Assembly (NCBI RefSeq): GCF_008365375.1
Contig: NZ_QOKW01000014.1
Span: forward strand, 105,987 to 169,986
Source: Roseomonas genomospecies 6
GTDB lineage: Bacteria > Pseudomonadota > Alphaproteobacteria > Azospirillales > Azospirillaceae
Length of the DNA: 64,000 nt
Direction: 5' to 3'
Positions 24,975-35,800 of this stretch are shown here, piece after piece; position 1 is the first letter of the stretch, and the number at the start of each line of letters is the position of its first letter. Under the pieces are notes generated by a model. It made no database searches and was not told the origin of the DNA. It worked only from the letters and a program-made list of their open reading frames with translations. The position numbers and the translations under genes were made by a program.

Positions 24975-24990
24975 CTTGACCTCGGTCAAG
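24975..24990. promoter_or_regulatory. FNR/Anr box for napEDABC
   Basis: CTTGAC-ctcg-GTCAAG is a perfect 16-base dyad containing TTGAC-N4-GTCAA, the FNR/Anr consensus form with C/G at the inner position. It lies 65 bases upstream of the chosen napE ATG. This fits oxygen-responsive activation of periplasmic nitrate reductase. Confidence 0.75.
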
Positions 24991-25054
24991 CCACTTCCGG
25001 CGCGAAAGGATGAAGCTCTGCCGTGACACCGTTCGATCAATCCATGGGATCGCC

Positions 25055-25231
25055 ATGAACGCGCCGCCCGCCCATACCGCCGACACAGCCGCCCCGACCC
25101 GCCGTTTCGAAGGGCTGGTCTTCTTCTCCCTGTCCATCCTGATCTGGCCGTTCCTGGCGATCGGGCTGGTCGGAGCCTACGGTTTCTCCGTCTGGATGTA
25201 CCAGATCCTGTCCCACTCCGGCGGGATGTGA
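25055..25231 (+). CDS. napE: Periplasmic nitrate reductase membrane subunit NapE
   Basis: A 58-aa single-pass membrane protein. The transmembrane run is LVFFSLSILIWPFLAIGLVG, followed by AYGFSVWMYQ, as in NapE. Its precise job is unclear; it is found at the head of nap operons of alpha- and gammaproteobacteria. I chose the internal ATG at 25055, which gives the family length; an upstream ATG at 25010 would add 15 residues. napD begins seven bases after the stop. Confidence 0.9.
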   Translation: MNAPPAHTADTAAPTRRFEGLVFFSLSILIWPFLAIGLVGAYGFSVWMYQILSHSGGM

Positions 25232-25238
25232 GGCGGCC

Positions 25239-25532
25239 ATGCCCGAACTGCACATTTCCAGCCTCGTCATCCAGCACGCGCCGGACCGCACCGCCGCCCT
25301 GAAGGAGGTGGTCTGCGCGCTCGACGGCGCCGACTGGCACGCCTCGGAAAACGGCAAGGCCATCGTCACGCTGGAAACCGCGACGGAGGCCGAGGTTCTG
25401 GACCGCATCGCCGACATCAACGCCATGGCGGGCGTCCACACCACCACGCTGGTCTACCACCACTACGAGGACGCCGAGCGCTGCGCGGAGCCGATGCCCG
25501 CCGACACCGCCCTCGTCCCGCACACCCACTGA
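25239..25532 (+). CDS. napD: NapA signal-peptide chaperone NapD
   Basis: A 97-aa cytoplasmic chaperone that binds the Tat signal of NapA and delays export until the molybdenum cofactor is inserted. The N-terminus LHISSLVIQHAPDRTAALKE and ferredoxin-like layout, with LETATEAEVLDRIADINAM then GVHTTTLVYHHYE, match the family. It lies between napE and napA with short gaps. Confidence 0.94.
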   Translation: MPELHISSLVIQHAPDRTAALKEVVCALDGADWHASENGKAIVTLETATEAEVLDRIADINAMAGVHTTTLVYHHYEDAERCAEPMPADTALVPHTH

Positions 25533-25574
25533 CGCCCGTCCAAGAAGACGACCCGCCCCAGGAGGCACCCCCCT

Positions 25575-28085
25575 ATGTCCCTGACCCGCCGTGATTATCT
25601 GAAGGTTCAAGCCGCCGTGACCGCGGCGGCGGCGGCTGGTGTGAGCCTGCCGTCCGTTGTCCAAACCGCCGAGGCCGGCGTCCTGCCGGCCGGCGCCGAC
25701 GCCAAGCTCACCTGGTCGAAGGCCCCTTGCCGCTTCTGCGGCACCGGCTGCGGCGTCATGGTCGGGGTGAAGGAGGGGCGCATCGTCGCCACCCACGGCG
25801 ACGTGAAGGCCGAGGTCAACCGCGGCCTGAACTGCGTGAAGGGCTATTTCCTGTCCAAGATCATGTACGGCGAGGACCGGCTGACCCAGCCGCTGCTGCG
25901 CATGAAGGACGGCCAGTTCCACAAGGAAGGCGAATTCACCCCGGTCACCTGGGATCAGGCCTTCGACATCATGGCCACCAAGTGGAAGGACGCCCTGAAG
26001 AAGAAGGGTCCGACCGCCGTGGGCATGTTCGGGTCCGGCCAGTGGACGATCATGGAAGGCTACGCCGCCTCCAAGTTCATGAAGGCGGGCCTGCGCTCCA
26101 ACAACCTGGACCCCAACGCCCGCCACTGCATGGCGTCGGCGGTGGTCGGCTTCATGCGCACCTTCGGCATGGACGAGCCGATGGGCTGCTACGACGACAT
26201 GGAGCAGGCCGACGCCTTCGTGCTCTGGGGCTCCAACATGGCGGAGATGCACCCCATCCTGTGGACCCGCGTCACCGACCGCCGGCTGAGCCATGAGAGC
26301 TGCAAGGTCGCCGTCCTGTCCACCTACGAGCACCGCAGCTTCGACCTCGCCGACATCGGGATGGTGTTCACGCCGCAGTCCGATCTGGCGATCCTGAACT
26401 ACATCGCCAACCACATCATCAAGACGGGCCGGGTGAACCAGGAGTTCATCGCCAAGCACGTCAACTTCAAGCGCGGGCGCGACGACATCGGCTACGGCCT
26501 GCGGCCCGAGCATCCGCTGGAGAAGCAGGCGAAGAACGCCGCCAAGGCCACCGAGTCCGACCCGATCTCCTTCGAGGAGTTCGCGAAGTTCGTCGAGCCC
26601 TACACGCTGGAGAAGGCGCACGAGCTGTCGGGCGTGCCGAAGAACCGGCTGGAGGCGCTGGCCGAGCTGTACGCCGACCCGAAGGTGAAGGTCATGTCCT
26701 TCTGGACCATGGGCTTCAACCAGCACACCCGCGGCGTCTGGGCCAACAACCTCGTCTACAACATCCATCTGCTGACCGGGAAGATCAGCCAGCCGGGTTG
26801 CGGCCCCTTCTCGCTGACCGGCCAGCCGTCGGCCTGCGGCACGGCGCGCGAGGTCGGCACCTTCGCCCACCGCCTGCCCGCCGACATGGTGGTCACCAAC
26901 CCGGAACACCGGCACCACGCCGAGGAGATCTGGAAGCTGCCGGACGGCACGATCCCGGACAAGGTCGGCTATCACGCCGTGCTCCAGGACCGCATGCTGA
27001 AGGACGGCAAGCTCAACGCCTACTGGGTCCAGTGCAACAACAACCTGCAGACGGCGCCGAACACGGCGAACGAGACCTATCTGGGCTACCGGAACCCGGA
27101 AAACTTCATCGTCGTGTCGGACGCCTATCCGACGGTGACGGCGCTCGCCGCCGACCTGATCCTGCCGACCGCCATGTGGGTCGAGAAGGAAGGCGGCTAT
27201 GGCAACGCGGAACGCCGCACCCAGGTCTGGCACCAGCTCGTCGCCGCGCCGGGCGAGGCGCGCTCCGACGTCTGGCAGGTCATGGAGTTCTCCAAGCGCT
27301 TCAAGATCGAGGAGGTGTGGCCGGAGGAGCTGATCGCCAAGAAGCCGGACGTGCGCGGCAAGACCCTGTACGACGTGCTGTTCTGCAACGGCCAGGTCAA
27401 CGCCTTCCCGCTGTCGGACTGCGACCCGGCCTATGAGAACCAGGAGTCGAAGCATTTCGGCTTCTACGTCCAGAAGGGCCTGTTCGAGGAATACGCCGCC
27501 TTCGGGCGCGGCCACGGCCACGACCTCGCCCCCTACGACCTGTACCACCAGGAGCGCGGCCTGCGCTGGCCGGTGGTGAACGGCAAGGAGACGAAGTGGC
27601 GCTACCGCGAGGGGTTCGACCCCTACGTCCCGGCGGGCGAGGGCGTGCGCTTCTACGGCAACAAGGACGGCAAGGCGAACATCTTCGCGCTGCCCTATGA
27701 GCCGGCGGCGGAATCGCCGGACAAGGACTACCCGTTCTGGCTCTGCACCGGCCGCGTGGTCGAGCATTGGCACTCCGGCTCCATGACGTTGCGCGTTCCG
27801 GAGCTGCGCAAGGCCTTCCCCAGCGCCGTCGTCTTCATCCATCCCGACGACGCCAAGGACCTGAACCTGCGGCGCGGGCAGGAGGTGCGCGTGGCCTCCC
27901 GCCGTGGCGAGGTGCGGGTGCGGGTCGAGACGCGGGGCCGCAACAAGCCGCCGCGGGGCCTCGTCTTCGTGCCCTTCTTCGACCACACGGTGCTCATCAA
28001 CAAGGTGACGCTGGACGCCACCGACCCGCTGAGCAAGCAGACCGACTTCAAGAAATGCGCGGTCAAGATCATCCCTGTCGCGTGA
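25575..28085 (+). CDS. napA: Periplasmic nitrate reductase catalytic subunit NapA
   Basis: NapA reduces nitrate to nitrite in the periplasm. The 836-aa protein starts with a Tat signal (LTRRDYLKV). The [4Fe-4S] ligands are Cys52, Cys55, Cys59 and Cys87 ([12 protein letters not shown] and GLNCVKG). Cys185 in ARHCMASAV is the expected molybdenum ligand to the bis-MGD cofactor. Later motifs include [20 protein letters not shown] and [11 protein letters not shown]. Length and spacing are typical. AGGAGG lies just before the ATG. Electrons come from NapC via NapB. Confidence 0.98.
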   Translation: MSLTRRDYLKVQAAVTAAAAAGVSLPSVVQTAEAGVLPAGADAKLTWSKAPCRFCGTGCGVMVGVKEGRIVATHGDVKAEVNRGLNCVKGYFLSKIMYGEDRLTQPLLRMKDGQFHKEGEFTPVTWDQAFDIMATKWKDALKKKGPTAVGMFGSGQWTIMEGYAASKFMKAGLRSNNLDPNARHCMASAVVGFMRTFGMDEPMGCYDDMEQADAFVLWGSNMAEMHPILWTRVTDRRLSHESCKVAVLSTYEHRSFDLADIGMVFTPQSDLAILNYIANHIIKTGRVNQEFIAKHVNFKRGRDDIGYGLRPEHPLEKQAKNAAKATESDPISFEEFAKFVEPYTLEKAHELSGVPKNRLEALAELYADPKVKVMSFWTMGFNQHTRGVWANNLVYNIHLLTGKISQPGCGPFSLTGQPSACGTAREVGTFAHRLPADMVVTNPEHRHHAEEIWKLPDGTIPDKVGYHAVLQDRMLKDGKLNAYWVQCNNNLQTAPNTANETYLGYRNPENFIVVSDAYPTVTALAADLILPTAMWVEKEGGYGNAERRTQVWHQLVAAPGEARSDVWQVMEFSKRFKIEEVWPEELIAKKPDVRGKTLYDVLFCNGQVNAFPLSDCDPAYENQESKHFGFYVQKGLFEEYAAFGRGHGHDLAPYDLYHQERGLRWPVVNGKETKWRYREGFDPYVPAGEGVRFYGNKDGKANIFALPYEPAAESPDKDYPFWLCTGRVVEHWHSGSMTLRVPELRKAFPSAVVFIHPDDAKDLNLRRGQEVRVASRRGEVRVRVETRGRNKPPRGLVFVPFFDHTVLINKVTLDATDPLSKQTDFKKCAVKIIPVA

Positions 28086-28096
28086 GGAACCCGTCC

Positions 28097-28579
28097 ATGA
28101 AGACCCGCATCACCTTTGCCGCCCTCGCGCTGGCCGCGGCCATGCCGCTCCTGGTGTCCGGCGTGTTCGCCGCGGACGGGATCGCCCCCGCGAAGGTTCC
28201 CTCCGGCCCGCACCCGATCACCCAGGACATCCCCGCCGACCCGATGGCGAAGGAAATCACCGACGATCACAAGCGGGCGCGGAACTACGCCGACCAGCCG
28301 CCGCTGATCCCGCACGCGATCCGCGACTATCAGATCGACCTGAACATCAACAAGTGCATGACCTGCCATGACCGCAAGAACACCGAGGGCTCACAGGCCC
28401 CGATGATCTCGGTCACCCACTTCCAGGACCGCGACGGCCAGACGCTGGGCGCGGTCAGCCCGCGGCGCTACTTCTGCACCCAGTGCCATGTGCAGCAGAC
28501 CGACGCCCAGCCGATCGTCGGAAACCGCTTCCGCGACATCGACAGCATTCTGAAGGGCGGAAAGGAAGGCGCCAAATGA
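28097..28579 (+). CDS. napB: Diheme cytochrome subunit NapB
   Basis: A 160-aa periplasmic electron-transfer subunit with a cleavable signal peptide ([17 protein letters not shown]) and two c-type heme motifs, CMTCH and CTQCH. The region between, [20 protein letters not shown], is characteristic of NapB. It starts 11 bases after napA and its stop overlaps the napC start (ATGA). Confidence 0.96.
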   Translation: MKTRITFAALALAAAMPLLVSGVFAADGIAPAKVPSGPHPITQDIPADPMAKEITDDHKRARNYADQPPLIPHAIRDYQIDLNINKCMTCHDRKNTEGSQAPMISVTHFQDRDGQTLGAVSPRRYFCTQCHVQQTDAQPIVGNRFRDIDSILKGGKEGAK

Positions 28580-29196
28580 AGGGCCTTCTGAGCTTCGCCG
28601 GGCGCTTCTGGCGCGTCTTCTCGCGGCCCAGCGTGCATTTCAGCCTGGGGTTCCTGACGCTGGGCGGCTTCCTGGCCGGCGTGATGTTCTGGGGCGGCTT
28701 CAACACCGCCCTGGAGGTCACCAACAAGGAGGCCTTCTGCATCTCCTGCCACGAGATGAAGAACAATCCCTACGAGGAGCTGAAGCAGACGATCCACTTC
28801 ACCAACCGCTCCGGCGTGCGCGCCACCTGCCCGGACTGCCACGTCCCGCACAACTGGACGGACAAGATCGGGCGGAAGATGCAGGCGTCGAAGGAGGTCT
28901 GGGGCAAGATCTTCGGCACCATCGACACCCGCGAGAAGTTCCTCGACAAGCGGCTGGAACTCGCCACCCACGAATGGGACCGGCTGAAGTCCAACAACTC
29001 CCTGGAGTGCCGCAACTGCCACAGCGCGGAGTCCATGGACATCACCCGCCAGAACCCGCGGGCGGCCAAGATGCACGAAACCTACCTGTTCACCGGCGAG
29101 CGCACCTGCATCGACTGCCACAAGGGCATCGCCCACCAGCTTCCCGACATGAAGGGCGTTGAGCCCGGCTGGACCGGCACCGTATCGGCGAAGTGA
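28576..29196 (+). CDS. napC: Tetraheme quinol dehydrogenase NapC
   Basis: A 206-aa membrane-anchored cytochrome of the NapC/NirT family. An N-terminal anchor ([17 protein letters not shown]) is followed by four heme motifs: CISCH, CPDCH, CRNCH and CIDCH. It oxidises quinol and passes electrons to NapB-NapA. Translationally coupled to napB, it ends the operon. napF, napG and napH are absent, so this is the napEDABC type. Confidence 0.97.
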   Translation: MKGLLSFAGRFWRVFSRPSVHFSLGFLTLGGFLAGVMFWGGFNTALEVTNKEAFCISCHEMKNNPYEELKQTIHFTNRSGVRATCPDCHVPHNWTDKIGRKMQASKEVWGKIFGTIDTREKFLDKRLELATHEWDRLKSNNSLECRNCHSAESMDITRQNPRAAKMHETYLFTGERTCIDCHKGIAHQLPDMKGVEPGWTGTVSAK

Positions 29197-29217
29197 AGCC
29201 TCGGAATCGAGTCTCGA

Positions 29218-29263
29218 CCACCGGCCCCTCCGCCTCACGGCGGAAAGGGGCCGGTGGCGTTTT
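29218..29263 (+). terminator. Terminator of the nap operon
   Basis: CCACCGGCCCCT pairs with AGGGGCCGGTGG around an inner CCGCC/GGCGG stem, followed by CGTTTTATT. It lies 21 bases after the napC stop. It is a very stable rho-independent signal. Confidence 0.9.
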
Positions 29264-29823
29264 ATTGGTTATCATGCGTGATAATCATTTCGCCTGACCG
29301 CCTCCGCTGCGGCTTCGAAGTGGTCGGGCAATGATCGCTGTCATCGTTTTCCAACCATCATATCCAGCAGTTCAACGCGTCAGCGTCGAACAAAAGGGTT
29401 CACGCCGACGGCATTTCCAGGTGCCGTCGGTATGACTTGGGCTTTTCTCGCGCGCACCGGCTTCCGGCTCCGCATGCACATTCATGTGCTCGCAAGTCAA
29501 ATTCCCCATGAGCACCTGACGCCGGGGTTTTTCCTGCAGGGGTATGAAACCTCTAACCTATTGATTTGCCATGTTAATTAGTGCGGCATAACGCCACACC
29601 AGCCGCTAGGCATGGACTAAAACACCGCGATAAGTTTAGTGCCTTCCCTTCTTCCATTCATACAGCGTGTCATCTCCCGCTCTCTGCCTTAAAGTTTTAA
29701 ATGACGATTATTGATTGTTACTATAATCATCATTACCCGACGGCGAGCTAACCCGCAGTTGAACAAAAAGTCGTTCAAAGGTAGGAGAAAGATCGAAGCA
29801 TTCTCTCTCCAAAGGGGTACTCG
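29264..29823 (+). promoter_or_regulatory. Long AT-richer leader of the giant RTX gene
   Basis: 560 bases without a convincing gene. Contents: TTATCA-tgcg-TGATAA dyad at 29269-29284; an imperfect 13-bp inverted repeat at 29701-29713 and 29721-29733 (11 of 13 pairs, 7-base spacer); and a TATAAT hexamer at 29722-29727 inside that repeat, with no good -35. A GGAG-like ribosome site is not obvious close to the RTX start; AAAGGGG lies ten bases upstream. A long regulated leader for the RTX gene is likely. Confidence 0.4.
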
Positions 29824-32800
29824 ATGTCCGAGCTGACTGGCACTTCGGGAAACGACACGCTGACGGGTGGTAACGGCAACGACAGCCTGTCCGGCGGCGC
29901 GGGCAACGACAGTCTGGTGGGCGGCGCGGGCAACGACACGCTGGATGGCGGTACCGGTTTCGACACGCTGAGCGGCGGGCCCGGCAACGACACCTTCCTC
30001 TTCACCGCCGCGTCCACCGCCTCCGGCGGCAACAACACCCAGATAACCGACCTCGGAGTGGGCGACCGCATCGACCTGTCGGCCCTGAACGCCACCTACG
30101 TCGGCACCGGCGCTTTCACCGGAAGCTACGGCAACACGGGGCCGGCGCAGATCCGCCTGAACACGGGTTACAGCACCTCGCTTGTGGTGGACATCGACGG
30201 CAACGGCTTGGGCGACCGCTACATCTACATTGACGGTGCTCCGGCCTTGCAGGAGGTCGCCGGTTCGCCGGGCGTGTTCGAGCGGGCGCCGGACCTGACG
30301 CTCACCGGCACGGACGCGGCCGAGACGTTGACCGGCGGTGCCGGGGCCGACACCATCAGCGGCGGCGGCGGCAACGACCTGCTGCTCGGTATGGCCGGCA
30401 ACGACAGCCTGTCCGGCGGCGAGGGCGACGACACGCTGGACGGCGGCACGGGCAACGACACGCTGACCGGCGGGGCCGGCAACGACACCTTCGTGGTTTC
30501 CAAGCCGGCCGCCATGAACTACGCCGAAACCCGCATCACCGACGTCGCTCAGGGCGACCGAATCGACCTGACGGCCTGGAACGCCACCTTCATCGGCGAG
30601 GAAGCCTTCACCGGGACTTCACAGGCCCATGGCCCGGCGCAGGCGCGCGTGCGCACCGACCTGTCCGACACCACGCTGGAAATCGACAGCAACGGCGACG
30701 GCTGGAGCGATCATTCCGTCCGGATCGCCGGTTCGCCCGGATTGCAGCCGGTGGCCGGTTCGCCCAGCCTGTTCGAGAAGGCGCCGGACCAGACGCTCAC
30801 CGGCACGGCGGCGGGCGAGACGCTGGAGGGCGCCGCCGGGCGCGACACCATCAGCGGCGGCGGCGGGAACGATCTGCTGCGCGGGTTCGGCGGCAACGAC
30901 AGCCTGTCCGGCGGCGCCGGCGACGACACCTTGGACGGCGGCACCGGGTCCGACACGCTGACCGGCGGGGCGGGCAACGACACCTTCCTCATCACCCCGG
31001 CCTCCGCAAACGGCGGGTACCAGAACGCCCAGATCACCGACTTCGCGGTGGGCGACCGCCTCGACCTGAGGCCGTTGGGCGCCACTTACATAGGCACCGG
31101 GCCGTTCACCGGGACTTCGATGAACAAGGGGCCGGCGCAGGTCCGTCTCAACGCCACCTACGGCACGCTGCTGGAGGTGGACAGCGACGGCGACGGCTTC
31201 GCCAACCGCTCCATCTTCATCAACGGCTCTCCCCAGATTCAGGAGGTCTCGGGCTCGCCCGGCCTGTTCGAACGTGTGCCGGACCTGACGCTCACCGGCA
31301 CGGACGCGGGCGAGACGCTGGAGGGCGGCGCCGGTGCCGACACCATCAACGGGGGCGGCGGCAACGACCTGCTGCAGGGCCGGGGCGGCAACGACAGCCT
31401 GTCCGGCGGTACCGGCGACGACACCTTGGACGGCGGCGCCGGTTCCGACACGCTGACCGGCGGGACGGGCAACGACACCTTCCTGTTCTCCGAAGCGTCC
31501 AACTACGGCTATGTCAACATCACCGACTTCGCCCAGGGCGACCGGATCGACCTGACGGCGCTGGGCGCCACCTACATCGGCGAGGGAGCCTTCACCGGCA
31601 CCTACGGAAACAAGGGGCCGGCGCAGATCCGCCTGCGCTCCGACCCTTACAGCACTGCGCTGGAGATCGACAGCGACGGCGACGGCTTGGTCAACCGCAC
31701 CGTCTCCTTGAACGGCGGACCCGCCCTTCAGCAGGTGTCGGGAACGCCCGGCCTGTTCGAACGGGTGCCGGACCAGACGATCTCCGGCACGGCGGGGGCC
31801 GAGACGCTGATCGGTGGTGCCGGGCGCGACACCATCAACGGCGGGGCCGGCAACGATCTGCTGCACGGCTTCGGCGGCAATGACAGCCTGTCAGGCGGCA
31901 ATGGCGACGACACGCTGGATGGCGGGGCGGGCGCCGACTCGCTGTTTGGCGGCCTCGGCAACGACACCTTCCGCTTTGCCAGCCTGGCCGACGTCAACGG
32001 CGACGTCATCGAGGACTTCGCCCAGGGCGACCGTCTCGACCTGTCCGCCCTCGGCGCCACCTTCATCGGTGACGCGGCCTTCACGGGCACCTCGATGAAC
32101 CCCGTGCCGATGCAGATCCGCGTCCGCATGTACGGCGGGCAGACGTCGCTGGAAATCGACAGCGACGGCAACGGCTACGCCGACCGCTACCTCTATCTGA
32201 ACGGCGCGCCCGCGCTGCAGGAGGTGGCCGGTTCGCCCGGCGTCTTCGAGCGCATTCCCGACCAGACGCTGACCGGCACGGCGGGTGCCGAGACGCTGAC
32301 CGGCGCCGCCGGGCGCGACACCATCAGCGGCGGCGGCGGCAACGACCTGCTCCTCGGCATGTCCGGCAACGACAGCCTGTCCGGCGGAGACGGCGACGAC
32401 ACGCTGGACGGCGGCGCCGGAGCCGACACGCTGACCGGTGGCCTCGGCAACGACGTCTACCGCTTCGCGCTCGCCGACATCGACGGCGACGTCATCACCG
32501 ACTTCGCTCCCGGCGACCGGTTGGAGATCACCGGGCTGAACGCCGCCTTCATCGGAGAGGCGCCCTTCACCGGCAGCTATTCCAGCAATGGACCGGCGCA
32601 GATCCGTGTCCGCATGGACGCCGCGGCGACGGTGCTGGAGATCGATAGCAACGGCGACGGGTCGATCGACCGCAGCCTCAGCTTGTCCGGTGGTCCGGCG
32701 TTGCGGCCGGTGGCCGGTTCGCCCGGCCTGTTCGAGCGGATTCCCGACCAGACGCTGACCGGAACGGACGCCGACGACGCGCTGACCGGCGGGGCCGGCC

Positions 32801-35800
32801 GCGACACCATCAGCGGCGGCAACGGCAACGACCTGCTCCTCGGCATGTCCGGCAACGACAGCCTGTCCGGCGGGTTCGGCGACGACACGCTGGACGGCGG
32901 GGCCGGCGGCGACAGCCTGACCGGTGGGGCCGGCAACGACACCTTCCGCTTCTCCAGCCTGACGGACGCCGCCGGGGACATCGTCACCGACTTCGCGAAC
33001 GGCGACCGCCTCGATCTGACCGGGCTGGGGGCGGTCTTCGTCGGTGACGGTCCCTTCACCGGCACGACCACCAGCAACGGCCCGGCGCAGGTGCGTGTGC
33101 GCCTGGACTACAACGCCACCGTCCTGGAGATCGACAGCAACGGCGACGGCTATCAAGACCGCAGCATTTCCCTGACCGGTCAGCACGCGCTGCGGGAGGT
33201 GGCCGGCTCGCCCGGCGTGCTGGAGCGTGTTCCCGACCAGACCCTGACGGGCACGGCGGATGCCGACAACCTGTCCGGCGGCGCCGGCATGGACACCATC
33301 AGCGGCGGCGCCGGCAACGATCTGCTGCGCGGCCTGGGCGGCAACGACAGCCTGAGTGGCGGTGACGGCGACGACACGCTGGAGGGCGGCGAGGGCAACG
33401 ACACGCTGACCGGCGGCAACGGCGCGGACACCTTCCGCTTTGCCGCGGCGCCGATCAACAACGGCTACGCCACCTACAGCTCCGACACCATCACCGACTT
33501 CGCGGTGGGCGACCGCATCGACCTGACCGGGCTGAGCGCGTCCTTCATCGGCAACGGCGCCTTTACCGGAAGCTACAACAACCGGGGGCCGGCACAGGTG
33601 CGCCTGCGCCAGGACTACAGCACCACGCTGGAGATCGACTCCAACGGCGACGGAAGCGCCGACCGCTACATCAATCTGTCCAACGGGGTGGCGCTGGAAG
33701 AGTTGGCGGGTTCGCCCGGCATCCTGGTGCGCGTGCCCGACCGGGCGCTGACCGGGACGGCGGGCGACGACGAGCTGAACGGCGCGGCGGGCCGCGACAC
33801 CCTGTCCGGCGGCACCGGCAACGACACGTTGCGCGGCTTCGCCGGCAACGACAGCCTGTCCGGCGGCGCCGGCGATGATCTGCTGGAGGACGGAAACGGC
33901 TACGACACGCTGGTCGGCGGCGCCGGCAACGATACCTTCCGCATCGTCGCCCTGCCCACCGGAACCGGTGTCAACTATTCCCTTTATTCCACAACCCTTA
34001 TCAACGATTTCGCCCAGGGCGACCGCATCGATCTGACGGCCCTGCACGCCGTGTTCGTGGGTGAGAACGGCTTCCCGGGGAACAGCACCGCGGCGGTCCG
34101 CCTCCGCACCGATCTGTCGGGCGGCACGCAGTTGGAGATCGACAGCAACGGCGACGGCATGTCCGACCGCACCGTCTCCCTGTCCGGTGCCCATGCCTTG
34201 GAAGAACTGGCGGGCTCGCCGGGCATCCTGGTGCGCGTGCCCGACCGGGCGCTGACCGGCACGGCGGGCAACGACGAGCTGAACGGCGGAGCCGGGCTGG
34301 ACACCATCACCGGCGGGGCGGGCAACGACCTGCTGCGCGGCATGGGTGGGGCCGACAGCCTGTCCGGCGGCGACGGCGACGACACGCTGGACGGCGGCAC
34401 CGGGCGCGACATTCTGACCGGCGGGGTGGGCAACGACGTCTTCCGGTTCGACGGGATCGGCGACGTCGGAAACGACGTCATCACCGATTTCGGATCGGGC
34501 GACCGCATCGACCTGTCCGAGATGGGCTTCCAGTTCATCGGCGACCGGGCCTTCACCGGCCGCTATCCCAACTTCGGCCCGGCGCAGGTGCGCTACCGGG
34601 CGGATGTCGGCGGCACGGTGGTGGAGTTCGACAGCAACGGCGACGGCACCGCCGACCGCTCGTTCACGCTGACCGGCGCCCACGCGCTGGAAGAGCTGGC
34701 GGGCTCGCCGGGCGTGCTGGTGCGTGTCGCCGACCAGACCGCCATCGGGACCGAGGGCGCCGACACGCTGACCGGCGGACATGGCTTCGACAGCCTGTGG
34801 GGCGGCGGCGGCAACGATCTGCTGAACGGCATGGGAAGCGGCGACGTCCTGGACGGCGGGGCCGGAGACGACACGCTGATCGGCGGCGACGGCGCCGACC
34901 TGCTGATCGGCGGCGAGGGTCACGACACCTTCCGCTTCACCGAGGCCAGCCAGCTTGCCGGCGACCGCATCTCCGATTTCGCGGCCGGCGACCGCATCGA
35001 CCTGTCGGCCCTGAACGTCACCTACATCGGTGAACAGCCCTTCACCGGCAATTCCATGCAGGCAGGGCCGGCGCAGGTTCGCCTGACCACCGTCGGCGAC
35101 GACACCCAGATCGAATTCGACCTGACCGGCGACGGGATGGTCGATGGCCGGATCGTCCTGTCGGGTGAGCATGCCCTGACCGCCGATCCGAGCGCACCGG
35201 GCGTCCTGATCCGGGTGCCGGAGACGGTCCGCACGGGGACCGACGGCAACGACACGCTGGAAGGCGGTGCTGGCCGCGACACGCTGTCCGGCGGAGCCGG
35301 CAACGACACGCTGTCCGGTCTGGGCGGCAGCGACAGCCTGGACGGCGGTGCGGGCAACGACCTTCTCCTCGGCGGAACGGGGGCGGACCTGCTGCGCGGT
35401 GGTGCGGGCGACGACACGCTGGACGGCGGGGCCGGTGCCGACCAGCTCTTCGGCGGCGAGGGCAACGACACCTTCCGCGCCATCAACCTCAGCGATCTGC
35501 AGGGCGACCGCATCGCCGACTTCGCGGACGGCGACCGCATCGACCTGTCGGCCCTGAACCCGGTCTACATCGGCTCGGCGGCGTTCACCTTTTATCCCAA
35601 TGGAAACGGCCCGATCCAGGTTCGCTCCTACCTCTCCGGCGGCGCGACCCGTGTGGAGGTCTCTTCCAACTACGGTTACAGCAACATTTCCTTCACGCTG
35701 GCCGGCGAGCATGATCTCCGGGCCGATCCGAACGCGCCGGGCGTGCTCGTCCGCGTTCCGACCCAGGCGCTGGCCGGCACCGACGGGAACGACAGCCTGA

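Noticed and set aside
29269..29284. Fur box upstream of the RTX gene
   Set aside because: Only the TGATAATCATT part agrees with the enterobacterial consensus; the other half does not, and alphaproteobacterial iron boxes differ.
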